Shown piece after piece: positions 9,023 to 20,566 of a stretch of 64,000 bases of DNA. This DNA comes from Macquaria australasica. Taxonomy: Eukaryota > Chordata > Actinopteri > Centrarchiformes > Percichthyidae. The stretch's first letter is position 1; each line of letters begins with the position of its first letter. The DNA is taken from assembly GCA_005408345.1 (NCBI GenBank), contig SEMN01000490.1, forward strand, positions 1 through 64,000. The letters run 5' to 3'. The notes below the pieces were generated by a model, which worked only from the letters and a program-made list of their open reading frames with translations, was not told the DNA's origin and did not search any database. The position numbers and the translations under genes are program-made.

Positions 9023-12000
9023 TCAGTAATTCAGGTTTCTCCTGTTTTGAAGATCTCCTGTTTCCTCCAGCTGCCAGGCTGTGGAGTCTAGAACAGGTAA
9101 GCTGTCGGGGAAAGCCAGTCCCTGGAGGCACTGCTCCCCTCCTTCAGCCAGATACGGGCCCTCCTCCTCCTCGCTGGGAGGCTGGGTGGCGTCGGGGTCG
9201 GCCTTCAGACTCGGCCTCTGGTTGTCTGGGAAGGCCATGGAGAAAAGTGCCTCAGGGTTGCATACAAACTTGTAGACATACCTTTCCCCAGCCACCTGCA
9301 GGATGAGCCAATCAGAGGTGAGAGAAATGAATGATGCTCATTTGACGATTATCATATCTTTATGGAAATTTCAATTATTTAGTGATTCTGTTTACAGCCA
9401 TATTTCTGTTCAGTCAATGACCCTGTAGGATGTGACAATGTGATCATTACTCTTCTGTATAAACCTGTACTACATAAAGGGAAGATAACATGCAGCTAAT
9501 ACATAATAATAAATGAGTCCTGGAGGAGAGAACTGAAAACATGACCTGCATTTACCTTCTGCATGATGCCCTTCTCGTAGTAATACCTCAGTGAGCGGCT
9601 CAGCTTGTCGTAGTTCATGGCCGGTCGATTCTTCTGGAGGCCCCAGAGCCGAGCCACCTGAACACAACACAGGAGGAAAAAAACATCAATAAAAACATCA
9701 ATCACAATTCATTTTAGGGTTTGTCTTTTTTTATTAAATATACATCAGCCAGTGATTTCCACCTTTGATACAATACTGAACACTTAATAAAGCCTGCAGC
9801 TACATCACAATGAATTCCCACACACAGGTGTGATCATTTAATATCTCCCTGCATCCTGAATAAATGTATATTTTATTTATTTATTAAGTAGGGTTTAATC
9901 TGCCCTTGCATCCTTGCTTTTGCCTTAATTTTTTCCTTACACATTTTTCTCTCATTTAGTAAAGTCTCCCAACATTTTGTATATTTTTAACACAAAATGA
10001 AGGCCTTTTAAGCCTTTTTAAACTGCCCTGTGTGGGGTCTGACCTCTTCAGGATCAATCAGTTTAAACTCCATGTTGCGTCCCGTCCAGACAATCAGGTG
10101 TCCGTTGGCCGGGTTGTCCAGCAGCGTGAGCAGAAACTGCCAGAGCTGCAGGGAGCCGCGGCGCTGGTACGGCAAACCCTCCTGCTTCACTTTACCTGCT
10201 TACAGAGTCACAAACAACACAATGAGTACGTCTCTCACTTTCTTTGGGCACTTATCACAGATTATAGCAGCAGTAATTAGCAATACTAATACCATCCTTT
10301 AAAGTTCAAATTCTAGTTTTCACACTGGCCAAGGCCACGGCCTTACCTTCCAGTCTTTCTGGCACAACACAAGTGTCGTCATAGTACAAGTGTGGCTCTC
10401 TGTCATGACCAAACCCTGTGGGGTGAAAAATGAAATATTAGAAAAGTTAACATTTGTTCTACTGAGAAACTGCAGGCTCAGACACCACAACAAAAACTTT
10501 AAAGACAAACACTAACTCACCGACACTGTTATTCTGATACAAGACTGAAGCCTTCCCAAATGATGACGACTGGCAGGTTTGAACCTCTGGAAGACACAAA
10601 GCAAGTCTTCATGAGCAAACTGATTGAATTACAGAAGTGCCTTAAGCCACATTCAACTCTTCACTACTTAGTAGAAGCAGCAGATAACACACTCACCTAA
10701 GTCAAAGCCAAAGTCTCTTGGCTCTTGTTTGATCGTGACTTGGTTGAAGGCGGTCTGGGGCTGGGCCAGATCTGGACCAGGTGGCCCTCGCTCTGGGTAC
10801 CGTGGATCCACCAGCTCCTGTTTGAAACCTCGGGGGCCATGGGGAACCAGGGGCTCTGAAAGGTGGCGCTGGTACAGCGGTCGCCCATCACGGCTCGAGG
10901 GTTGGTATGGCGTGTTCCCGGTTTTCTCCGGAGGGAGGAAAGACAAGCAGGGCTCTGACAGCTGCCGCTGAAACCTAAAGAATGGAAAGACACAAGTGAA
11001 GGTCTGAGGGTTTAAACTGACTTTGTTTCCAGCTTTAATCTTATAAAAATAGGAATCAGAACTCACCTTTGTTCTGGGCTGAAAGATGCACCGGGGCAGC
11101 TGATGGGGGGGCGCGGCAGAGCAAACTGCTGGCTTTGGTTGGCCCGTGGGAGGTTGTGGCGGTGAGAGGGGCTCAGAGCAGGAATGTGGCTCGGGGGGCA
11201 GTTATTGGTCAGCTGGGGAGCAGGAGGTTGTAACTGCCTCTGTACGGGTGGAGGTCCAGCAGGATGGGTGAAGCCACACTGTACTGGTGTGGAGGCTGGA
11301 GTCAGAGCTTTGAGCCCAGCTGGCTTGTTGTCACAGGCACTGAGGTGAACAGAGGAACCAGGATGGAGCCATCAAGTACTTGGGTATTAAGTGTTTCACC
11401 CAGAAGTGTATTGTGACTGGCTGATATAAATATAATCACAGAATGCATTGATCTAAAACTGATTTTGTACCTGTAACTATAAAGGCACACGTCAGCGTGA
11501 GGCGTTCTGCAGGGAGATGAACTGGGCTCTCGCTTCACTTTGCTGGCAGACGGTCCATGAAACATCACTGCAAACACACACATGAATAATAATCATTTTG
11601 GGTGCCCTGATATTAGATTGTTCATGTATCAATAGAGACGACTTTGTTGCTTTCAATCATTTATCTCAGGTGTGCATCGCTGTCTGCTGTCTTTCTTGAT
11701 ACTACCACCAGATGGCGCCAAAGCTTAAAATTTAAAATCCTTCACATAGGGACTTTAAGTTTTCTATATTTTTGTAAATGTGGGACAATTACAGAATCAG
11801 TTCATCCAAACCATAAAACACTATAGTATCTAGCCATGCAGGAGGTATATTAGATATTATCAAATATGATATATTGAGATATTATTATATAGATATTATT
11901 TTGTCTTATTTATTGTTTTATCTGCTGAAGTTTTGAGATATTTATTGCTGAGACTTCTACCATCACCACAGTACAGTGCAGGTGAATAGGATTATGTTGG

Positions 12001-14626
12001 TGGTGCTCAAAGCATTAGAAAAAAAATAACGAACAAAAATGACTGACACGCCTCACTGGCAACAGTTTCAACAATTAACTAAAGTCCAATAATAGTACAA
12101 ACAAGAATTGTGAGCAGTTGAAACATTTAACACTCTTTGCAGCCTTTGGTTTCTAGCACTGCTGCTCACGTTTGAGTTTCGTGTTTGAGACGAAAAAAGA
12201 AAACTTCCTATCTGATCTCAGCCTTCCTGGAGTCTGCAGAGAGATTCTCATCAGCACGCTGCAGTGACGACACCACACAGCTAATGTTTCCACCCACAAC
12301 GCAATCGCTGTTAAGATTTATTGTCAGACCCGGGAGTCATTCTGTTGAGGCAGCTATCAAGCAGCAATAAATACATGCAGTACGTGTTTGGCAGCAGCAC
12401 TAAATGTACTTTCCCCACAACTCAGGCCTTATCTGTGATGTCATTATTTTTAAGGGTTACAAGTTGAGTCGCTGGGACTCTTTTTATAGCCGCCCCCCTC
12501 CCTCCCTCCCCTCCAATTTCCTGTGCCATATGGCTACTATCATTTAATTGCCACAGATCCACTGCTAGTGCGTGTGAGGGTCATATACTGTGTTGCCAGT
12601 CAACTTTAACACCGTAAACACAATTGTATTTACACCCCTGGTCCTAGAGAGTACATGGTTATGGTTATGGTGGTTATTATGCTCATTCACACTTTACTCA
12701 CGCACTGTACTGGTACTTTACTTGAGCATTTCCATTTTATGCTACTTTATACTTCTACTCCACTAGAAGAGGAATATTGTACTTTTTACTCCACTGCATT
12801 TATGTGGCAGCTGTAGTTACTGGTTACATTACGGATTCAGATTTTACATACAAAACATATGATCAGCTTATAAAATACAATGCATTGTTTTAGATTAAAC
12901 AACCAGTAAAACAGCATCACAACAACAGCAGCAAAATACTGATCATGTGTTAATGGATCAGTAAAAATTATTTCAACAGAATAACAGTGTAACACTCTGA
13001 AAATTGCTATTCTGCATGAGGAGGGACACTTAAGTAGATTTTGTTGATAGAATTTCTATCACTTTACTGAAGTTTAGAGTATTTTTGCGGTAAAGATAAA
13101 GCTGACATTATTGTATTTTCTTTACAGTCAACAAATCCCAGCAGCAGCAGGTATGATGATGTATGATTAAGTCAAAATAAACTACAGGCGTGTGTGTTCA
13201 TGGTAATGAAGGAACACTGATGGTCAAAGTGTTTGTTGTTCAAAACAGTGTCATTAGGACATGGAGGCATAAATAATGTGTGTTATTCTCCAAAATGTTC
13301 GCTCCCTGCTGTACAACTCTGAGCACTCTCTGTAAATATTAGAGGAGAAGCAGCTACTCACAGTTATTGGACTGGAAATCTGGGACAAACTGCTCGTCAT
13401 CAGGAACCTGGGCTGTCAGAGGTGAAAAGACGGGATATTAAAGGACTCTTCTCATCAAAATTTCAGCCTTGAATCTCCTCGAGTAAGTGCATACAGTGTT
13501 TAATGTTTGTTTCCTTTGACTCTGCTTTGTGTTGCATGATGCTTGCAGGTCTCACCTTCTGCGATCCATATTTCCTGCAGCTGGATGAGATCTTGAAAGA
13601 GCTCTGCAAGGCAGTCATGAAATTATATTAAAATGGGCGTAACAATATTTCATTTTTATGTTATTATTACTTTCCTAAGTGACAGTACATTACTTTTCAA
13701 AACTCTAATTTATATTTTCTTCCAAATTCCTGCTCACTATTGACAGTGTGGATTGTATCATTGGCTGTATTGTGAATTTACTGTGGGAAAATGTTTTCTA
13801 ATCATTCCTGTAAAATATTACACCTGTGTCAATGCTACAATTTCTATCCAGACAATAATTTATACTCAGTTTAACATAAATTGGTATGATGTGCGAGTGT
13901 TTGACAGGGCCGCTGCATTTAAGTGTGCTTTGTCAAAGCACCTCACAAGTACTGATAATTTAAGTAACTTAACTCATTACCTGGCACAGAAAGCAAAAGT
14001 GTAACATACATTAACTACAAGTAGTACTAAAGTTATATTGAGGGTTTTAAAATGTATACGTTTAGATCATGTGACTAAACACAGATCTCTTACTGTATAT
14101 TTGACCAAAAGTAATGGGAATAAATACTTTTTTTTGTCTTGTCGGCAACTAAGCACCCTCCAGCCACTGAGGAAGACCATAAGAGGCAGTTGAAAGCACC
14201 AGAAAAAGCTAGCAAGTGGACTTTGGGTCAGTTTTTGTCGTCAAAATACAAAATTCCTAATTAGCAAAATGATTAGATGTGACTTTTTCACTAAATTCAC
14301 AACATTTCACTTCTTTAGGGAACCACTAAATCCTGACACAGTAAACACTTTGTGATGCCATAATGAGCCTACCTTCTGTGTCCTGAGCCAGCTCTGTGTC
14401 CATGAACTTCCTCTTCCGGTCGCTGAGACATCTTTCTGCTGCCTCTGTGTGACATTTCTGGAAGTTTAACAACAAAACTGTTTAGCGAACATAAATTGTA
14501 AAACCTAAATGTAATCCATGCTTGCTCTGCTTCTTACACAGGGTGATGAATGTATGAAACTTAATGTTTCAAACTCACACTCTCAGGGACCACGAAAGGG
14601 ACCTGCTGGTCATAAAAGCCGTCCAT
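9023..14626 (-). CDS. etv5: ETS transcription factor Etv5 (PEA3 group)
   Basis: Twelve coding exons: 14626-14579, 14457-14373, 13603-13556, 13412-13362, 11567-11471, 11339-11067, 10974-10697, 10586-10521, 10415-10347, 10195-10044, 9657-9556 and 9295-9023. They sum to 1542 nt, or 513 aa (human ETV5 is about 510). The N-terminus MDGFYDQQVPF is diagnostic of ETV5 rather than ETV1 or ETV4. The acidic PEA3 activation domain follows (ELFQDLIQLQE, VPDDEQFVPDF, about residues 45-76). SUMO-type sites are VKREP, IKQEP and VKQEG. The ETS DNA-binding domain spans about residues 349-434 (GSLQLWQFL, MNYDKLSRSLRYYYEKGIM). Etv5 binds GGAA sites and acts downstream of FGF/ERK signalling. The last ~60 residues differ from the usual ETV5 tail. 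Teleosts have etv5a and etv5b; linkage to gamma-M crystallins favours etv5a, but that is inference. Confidence 0.96.
12493..12514 (-). other. G-quadruplex-type motif in etv5 intron 5
   Basis: The plus strand reads CCCCCCTCCCTCCCTCCCC. The minus strand, which is the etv5 RNA strand, therefore has four G-runs separated by single A residues, a textbook four-tract quadruplex pattern. It lies in the 1.8-kb intron between coding exons 4 and 5, beside CTTTTTATAG, in a stretch of mixed composition that could be an intronic enhancer. Confidence 0.5.
12690..13110 (+). repeat. Interspersed repeat of a fish-wide family (copy in etv5 intron)
   Basis: It contains the phrases TTTACTTGAGCATTTCCATT and TACTTTTTACTCCACTGCAT, which I recognise from a very common teleost interspersed repeat (probably a non-autonomous DNA element). 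A second copy, in the opposite orientation, is at 24808-25198, where AAATATTCAAGTAAAGTAC matches in reverse complement. Ends are not clear in this copy. Confidence 0.6.
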
Positions 14627-14639
14627 GTTGCAGGAGTCT

Positions 14640-15900
14640 TCACCCTGGAGGACAGATTAGGGAAACCAGCGGTCGGTGAAATGTAGTTTGAATGCCCAAT
14701 GAATTGGCCTCCATCCATCTAACTGTCATCTCTTTCATGTTTCTTGGTGTGTGTGTGTGTTTCTAACCTCCAGGACCCCACAGCAAGGTTTACAGTGGCT
14801 ATAAAAGCCTTGTTGTCAATGACAGCGTTATGCAACCTCCTGTAAGTTAAATATGACCTGAATATGAGCTGCAGGAGGAACTAGTCTTCAAAGATGTTTG
14901 AATAGGTGATACTAGTTTAACAGAAAGCAGCTGCGTAGTCTAATAAAATGTATTTCTTTTTTCCTTTGTTGTGGTTTCACAATGACAAATTTAAATGTCA
15001 CAAAAACTCACTTTATTTTTTCTGTTTTTACAAAAATAATGACACTATGGGCATTTAATAAAAACCACCACAGTGAGAAAAACAGTTAAATCAAGTGGTC
15101 AAACATCCCATAATGCACTCAAATTAAGCTTTGGATGTAACTGATCAAACAATAGGAAGATAATTAAAGGAATAACTCATTTATTTGATTTCTTGCAAAG
15201 AGTTAGGTGAGAAGATTGATGAGCAGAGTCATATAGTATCTATATAATAATTTAGCCCTTTAAATGCAGGTCAAGCAACATTTTAATTTACCTGCTGTTG
15301 TTACTTTTTTAGACAATTGATTATGAAATACCTCATCAGGCTCTCACCTATTAGAGTTCGGCGTGACGCGCAGGAGGGAACAGCACGTATCGTGTTTTCT
15401 CAATGAAGTGAAACTTGATCCTCGCGGAGGAGAGGGGGGGGGGGGGAGCTCACCATTGACAAATTTGCCACAGAGCACAGAGAAATATTCACGGTGCTAA
15501 CAGGCTGTAAAGGCAGCTGCTGCAGACGGAAATGCCGCTCTGCAAAGCGGACCGATGCGGGGAAATGGGCGCAATGTTGCCTTTGATTTTCAGAAAATGG
15601 CGTTCGCCTCTTTACCTATATCTGCTCCCCTCACGGCCACGCCGATGTAACAAAACAAAGCAAAACAAGCCCACGCGTGTACGCTAGTTTCTATTGAAGT
15701 GACAGAATAATAATGCAGGACTCACTCGATAAGTGAAGTTTCTTGGCAGTGTGGAAAACGACGCAGACCTCCTCCCCTACATCCCCTGCAGCTCCTCGAA
15801 TAAAAACTCGGCTGTGGATTTTCCTCAATGAAGAGATCTGGTCGCTGGATCTAAACCGAGCCCTTTGCTGCCCTCCTATTGGCTAGAACACAGAGTCAGT
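14640..15900 (-). promoter_or_regulatory. etv5 5' region: probable non-coding exon and promoter
   Basis: Coding exon 1 has an acceptor (CCTCCAG) at 14645, so an upstream non-coding exon is required. A good donor (ATCGA|GTGAGT) on the minus strand at 15725 suggests a non-coding first exon of about 15726-15850. The surroundings are locally CpG-rich. Inverted CCAAT boxes lie at about 15877-15881 and 15909-15914. A run of 13 G (15434-15446) lies inside the proposed first intron. No TATA box is apparent. Confidence 0.5.
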
Positions 15901-18900
15901 CAAAGGGCGAGCCAATCACCGTTGAGACCGTCCGTCCCTTGTGTTTTTTATGAATGGCTGCGTTTCATTCATGGAATCACAGCTCTCTTAAAGGGGCAGA
16001 GCTGCCTTTAGTAAGTAAATAAATCAATCCAAAGGAACGTCTCAGTTTTAAATGTGTATGAACAAATAAAATAATTGTAAAATAGCAATAAATAACTGGA
16101 ATGATTTAGCTAATTTATTATTATAAATAATAATTACTGAATTCTCTTAGATTACATTAATTTGTGTGAGAATATAGTACCATGAAGATTTTAACTCATA
16201 TATCCAATACTACATTTTATATATTTCTTAATGCCATTTATTAACGGCAACGTATTTGCTGCTTTAAGAATTGTAATTTTTTATGGTGACTATCATTCAA
16301 AGGTCATAGTTTACCTAAAATGAACTTATAAATATGATTTAGCACAATGACAAAATAATGATCACTATGAAATCAAATATCTTTTGAAGATGTCCTATGT
16401 TGTGCGTCACCATATACACCTTTTGATGAGCCAATGACTGCACCTCAGGGCATTTCCCATCATGCTTAGGGTTGTCTAGTGGCACACAGGTGCTGTGGCT
16501 ACATCTGTACAACTGTATCCTGTGAGATTTCCTTGGCACATGCAGACAGCTGCGTCTCCAAATCAGCTTTCTGAACTTATACAGTCATTTATAAATACAT
16601 TCAAAGAGCACATATGCCTATCTTTTATTGAAAGCAAAGATTTAGAAATGCACTACAGGAGACTTAATTGATACCTTAAGGTTCACTTCTCCTTATGAAC
16701 TTAAGTAAAACAGTCCTTTCTTTCCGCTATTGTTCCTTTTATGGATTGTCTGTTTTACTTTGTGTATTTTTGTACTGCTTCTGTATAACTACCGAACAGG
16801 ATGCTTTTGTTGAAGTGAAGAAATACTACCTTTTCTGAGTTTTGTAACTGTTACATGTTTGATAGATTTAATCCAGCATCACACATGACTGCTTCAAAGT
16901 CCATTCATCTCAGTGGGTGGCAGAGCAGTTTCTCGACTTTTAATTCCACTTTGATCTCTTTCCACTTCATTACCATTCGCTGCAGAGAGATCACGGAGTG
17001 TGTCACCTGATTATGTGCTAAATGTGGTGCTTTTATAGGCCAGCAGTGAAGTTTTCATACAGTACCTCTTTGATAACTGATGGCTCCTGATAATGAATGG
17101 AAATCCACAGCATACAAACACTGCAGTTATCAACACTTTGCTCCAAAAATGGACACAAGAAGACAAAAAGTTTGAAGGTCTGCAGCAACCCTAATACAAT
17201 GCACTGAACATTGTAATTTTAGAGCATCATCCCTGCATATAAATACCATTATTGTATCTCTATACTGTCTTGAGAAATTTCTGCAGACTGCAACAGCCAC
17301 TAAATATAGATTCAATCATTATTTAAATCTCCTTTATGTTTTTTTCTGTTGTGACGCCCAAAGTTATGTAAACTTTTATTAATTTTTGGCCGTTTTAAAA
17401 CTTCACAAAGAAACTTGTCCATCTCCTCCATGCAAGCAAAGGCATTATATTCAGGCACGGTAGACATAAAAGGAAGCATGGTTTTTAAATTTCCATCACA
17501 TCTAGTCAGAAACTTGATTTTGCTGGATCATTTAGGAGACATTTGACACTGTTTCCAGAACAGCAGCACTGGAAAGCCCATTGGCAGTTCTTACCTTTCA
17601 AAGTAAAAGTCCCATTTTATGACTTCAGACTGAATGACCTGTTCAGGTGGACTTTTTTTCTTTTCTTTTGCAGGATGCAGTGATTGTTTGTGTTCTTAGA
17701 AAGTGCTTGATCAGCGTCAGGGGATGTCAGAACAGATCTGTGCGCGATAAAAGTTCCAGTTCAAACACCAGCTGAGCTCAGCAGCTCTGTTACTGATTTG
17801 CAGCGTCTCCTGTTTACTCGTCTACTACTGTGTCCATATCACACCACTGATTTTTATTCTTCCGTTTTGGCAGATCAACAAGCGTGATATAATCTAACAT
17901 ATCCTGTGTCAGGAAATTACACACTGCAGTCTTCCGTTTTTTTTCAAATGTGTCTGCAGGTTGTGTTTTTTTAAAACTTTTTAAAATTGTGATGCAAAAT
18001 ATAATATATTATGTTTTTTTTTGTTTTGTTTTTTGGTAACAATTATTTATTGCATTTCATAAAGGTTTTATGCAGCAGTAATGCAAAGTTACTCCAATAC
18101 ATGATGTGAACAGGTGGTAAGGGAGAAGAAAAAAGAGAAGAAAAGGAAAACAAATGCATATTGATAAATGATATATATTATCTTATAGCTTTGACTCATA
18201 ATTATAAATTAGCATCTCATAATCCTCATAATCTTCAAAATGATGACTCTAAGACTCCTAAAAACTAAGTAATAGTTTTGATTAGTTCTAAATATCAGAT
18301 GAATTACTTTTTAGGGATGATGTTGACTTAAAAAGACATAATCAATACCTGTAATATCTGATGGATTTAAGTTACAAAGCTTAAGACATCATTTTGACTC
18401 AAAGTCATAATATTGATACTCAATTAAGCCATATCTATATGAATCATAATGTTGACTTACTAAGTCAATTTAATGATACCGGTGAGATTCTTTTGTTTTA
18501 TCCCCAACTTTTATATCTGTTTTTGTATTTAGTTTAGTTTATAACATTTATTTCTCAGGGACTGTGAACAAAAAACATTAATCTCACACAAGGAGAAGAT
18601 ATGTATTACAGACAGACAGACAGATTAGCTACTAGCTAATTTCACTGATACAACTAATGCAATTAATACAAATACAAGTTCAAAATACAGTAAATACTAA
18701 ATTCAATCATAGAGCCAAACATACATGCACATTTCAACCATTACACCCAACAATATATAATAATATAATAATCATTCCCACTCAGCTCCGTCACAGGGAA
18801 AAATATGTTTTCATTGTGAACTTCCGTAGAGTCCAGATTCTTCTGTGTCCTGTCCTGTGTAATAAAGCTGTAGCACCACTAGGTGGCTCTTATGCCAACA

Positions 18901-19066
18901 TCCTGTATTCTTTGTATCCTGATAGTTAAATGACTCCTTTAGCAACAGGAAACAAAAAGCCTTCTCACGTGACTTTTGCTCCCATGTTTTATGTTCCTCT
19001 TTGACCCAAATACGTACTTTATATAGTATGTTCAGCCTTTTTACACTTTTCTAAAATGTAACGTAC
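15900..19066. other. Intergenic between etv5 and crystallin cluster
   Basis: About 3.2 kb of AT-rich DNA with no supportable gene. The stretch 16380-16560 includes a well-conserved-looking piece (CATCATGCTTAGGGTTGTC) that resembles an interspersed repeat. Short T-runs occur near 17340 and 18010. I see no crystallin exon remnants here. Confidence 0.5.
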
Positions 19067-19781
19067 CTACTGCTCCTTAACTCTGCGGATGGATCCAACA
19101 GTTGGCTGAACGCCCCCCCACTCAGAGTACCAGCTGTACTCACCCCTCTCCAGCGGGTTCTGGCGCCCCCTGTAGTTGGGTTACTTATAGAAGATCCAGG
19201 CACCTTCGAACACCTTGCAGGAGTGGACGTCGCGGCCGGGCCAGCGCTCATGGAAGGCAGACATGTTGTCTGCCACCTCCATCGACTGGCCTTCAAAGTT
19301 TGGCTTTTCCCAAACCGCCAGCCTCCATGATTTCCCCACCTGGAAGGAAGAAATGAAGGACACTGAATAGGACAGTCGACAAGACCTGATGGTGTTGTCG
19401 ATGCCCAGCCAGCGCTGCTAGTCTGGATACTCTCCTGGGCTCAGCACATACTGGTAGCCCGTGTAGTTTGGTCTCTCGTAGATTACCCAGAATCCCCCCT
19501 CCACTCTGATGGAGATACAGCGGCTGAAGTATGTGTGCAGGTCTCTGGAGTCACTGTCGCACTCGTGGAATCGACCCTGGAAGTTTCTGTCCTTGTAGAA
19601 GATGATCTGGAAAAGGAATATTACGTCTTTAAGGCTGTGAAGAGGCTTTTATATAAGCATATTTTTTATATACATGCACATAGTTTGCACACACTTGTCT
19701 TTAAAGATACTATATAAGGTGTGTTGTACTACATTAAACATGTGGCACTAAATATGTGTTTTATCTATGTACCTTCTCCAT
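19067..19781 (-). pseudogene. gammaS-like crystallin pseudogene
   Basis: Exon 1 (19781-19773) reads ATG GAG AAG with a GT donor, so M-E-K replaces the usual M-G-K. Exon 2 (from 19606) encodes IIFYKDRNFQGRFHECDSDS and the rest of Greek-key domain 1, but EYPDYQRW has become EYPD-stop-QRW (TAG, about 19412). Exon 3 (from about 19340 to TAG at 19067) encodes domain 2, but FYELPNYRG has become FYK-stop-PNYRG (TAA). The second intron is reduced to about 35 nt: the acceptor TTCCAG is present, the donor is lost, and the remnant reads through in frame. Two stops plus the collapsed intron make a functional lens protein unlikely. Residues such as WEKPNFEGQ and GAWIFY place it near gammaS/gammaM rather than gammaN. 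Confidence 0.9.
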
Positions 19782-20129
19782 AGTTAATATCAGCAGGTTT
19801 GGTGTGTTATATAAAACATTAAAGCAGCCACCTCCAATATTCTCTTCATACAGAACAAGAACAATAAAACCAAAACACATGGTTTTCTTTGTGCGAGGTG
19901 GATTATTCAATCAGCGGTTCAAATGCAAAGTGAAAAGCATACCAAAGCCAATGAATGCAGCAAAGCGTGCTGACAAAAACAAGACCACTGCAGGACATCT
20001 GGTTTGATAAAAAGTGCTTTGAGCTGAGTGCATGAGCCGAGCTGCATGCATTACTGATTCATATTAAACAAGGTGCCTTCTTCACCTTGGAAATAGTAGT
20101 TTGCCTTCCAAAAACTGCTGTCTGTCCAT

Positions 20130-20335
20130 TCCAAATTATTATCCACCCATATACTGCAGATATTCATGGTCCCCAGAGGATGAATCCTAATGTTTTTGGT
20201 GACCCACCTGACCTTTCCTCTAGTGCCATCGTCAGGACAATATTTCTACTTGTACACAAGAAATAAATCTAAAATCTAATTGCACATTCGTTCTCCTCAG
20301 AGGATGAACCCTTTCCAGTTCGGACACTCCATGAT
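20130..20335 (+). repeat. Interspersed repeat, copy 1
   Basis: It contains CCCAGAGGATGAATCCTAAT, then ACCTGACCTTTCCTCTAGTG, then TCCTCAGAGGATGAACCC. The same order of phrases appears in reverse complement at 30290-30530. I recognise this as a widespread teleost repeat, but cannot name its class. Confidence 0.6.
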
Positions 20336-20566
20336 AAGAATTCTGCGGAATTGTTTTGGCAAATATTTTGTAAATGATATTCAGAACAGTGAGGGATATA
20401 AAAAGGCCCCAAAACAGATTTATTAATAATTTCTTTACGATTGCAATAATCAGCGTCCATCTTTACATGCTTACAAGAACCATGCTCTTGGCTGCAGGGG
20501 AATTGTGTGTCTTTATAAGTTTAGAGAAGTCAGAGGACATATTATAATTACTGCTTATTCTCTCCT

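Noticed and set aside
12525..12532. CCATATGG in the etv5 intron as a CArG box
   Set aside because: A CArG box needs CC, six A/T, then GG; this has only four A/T.
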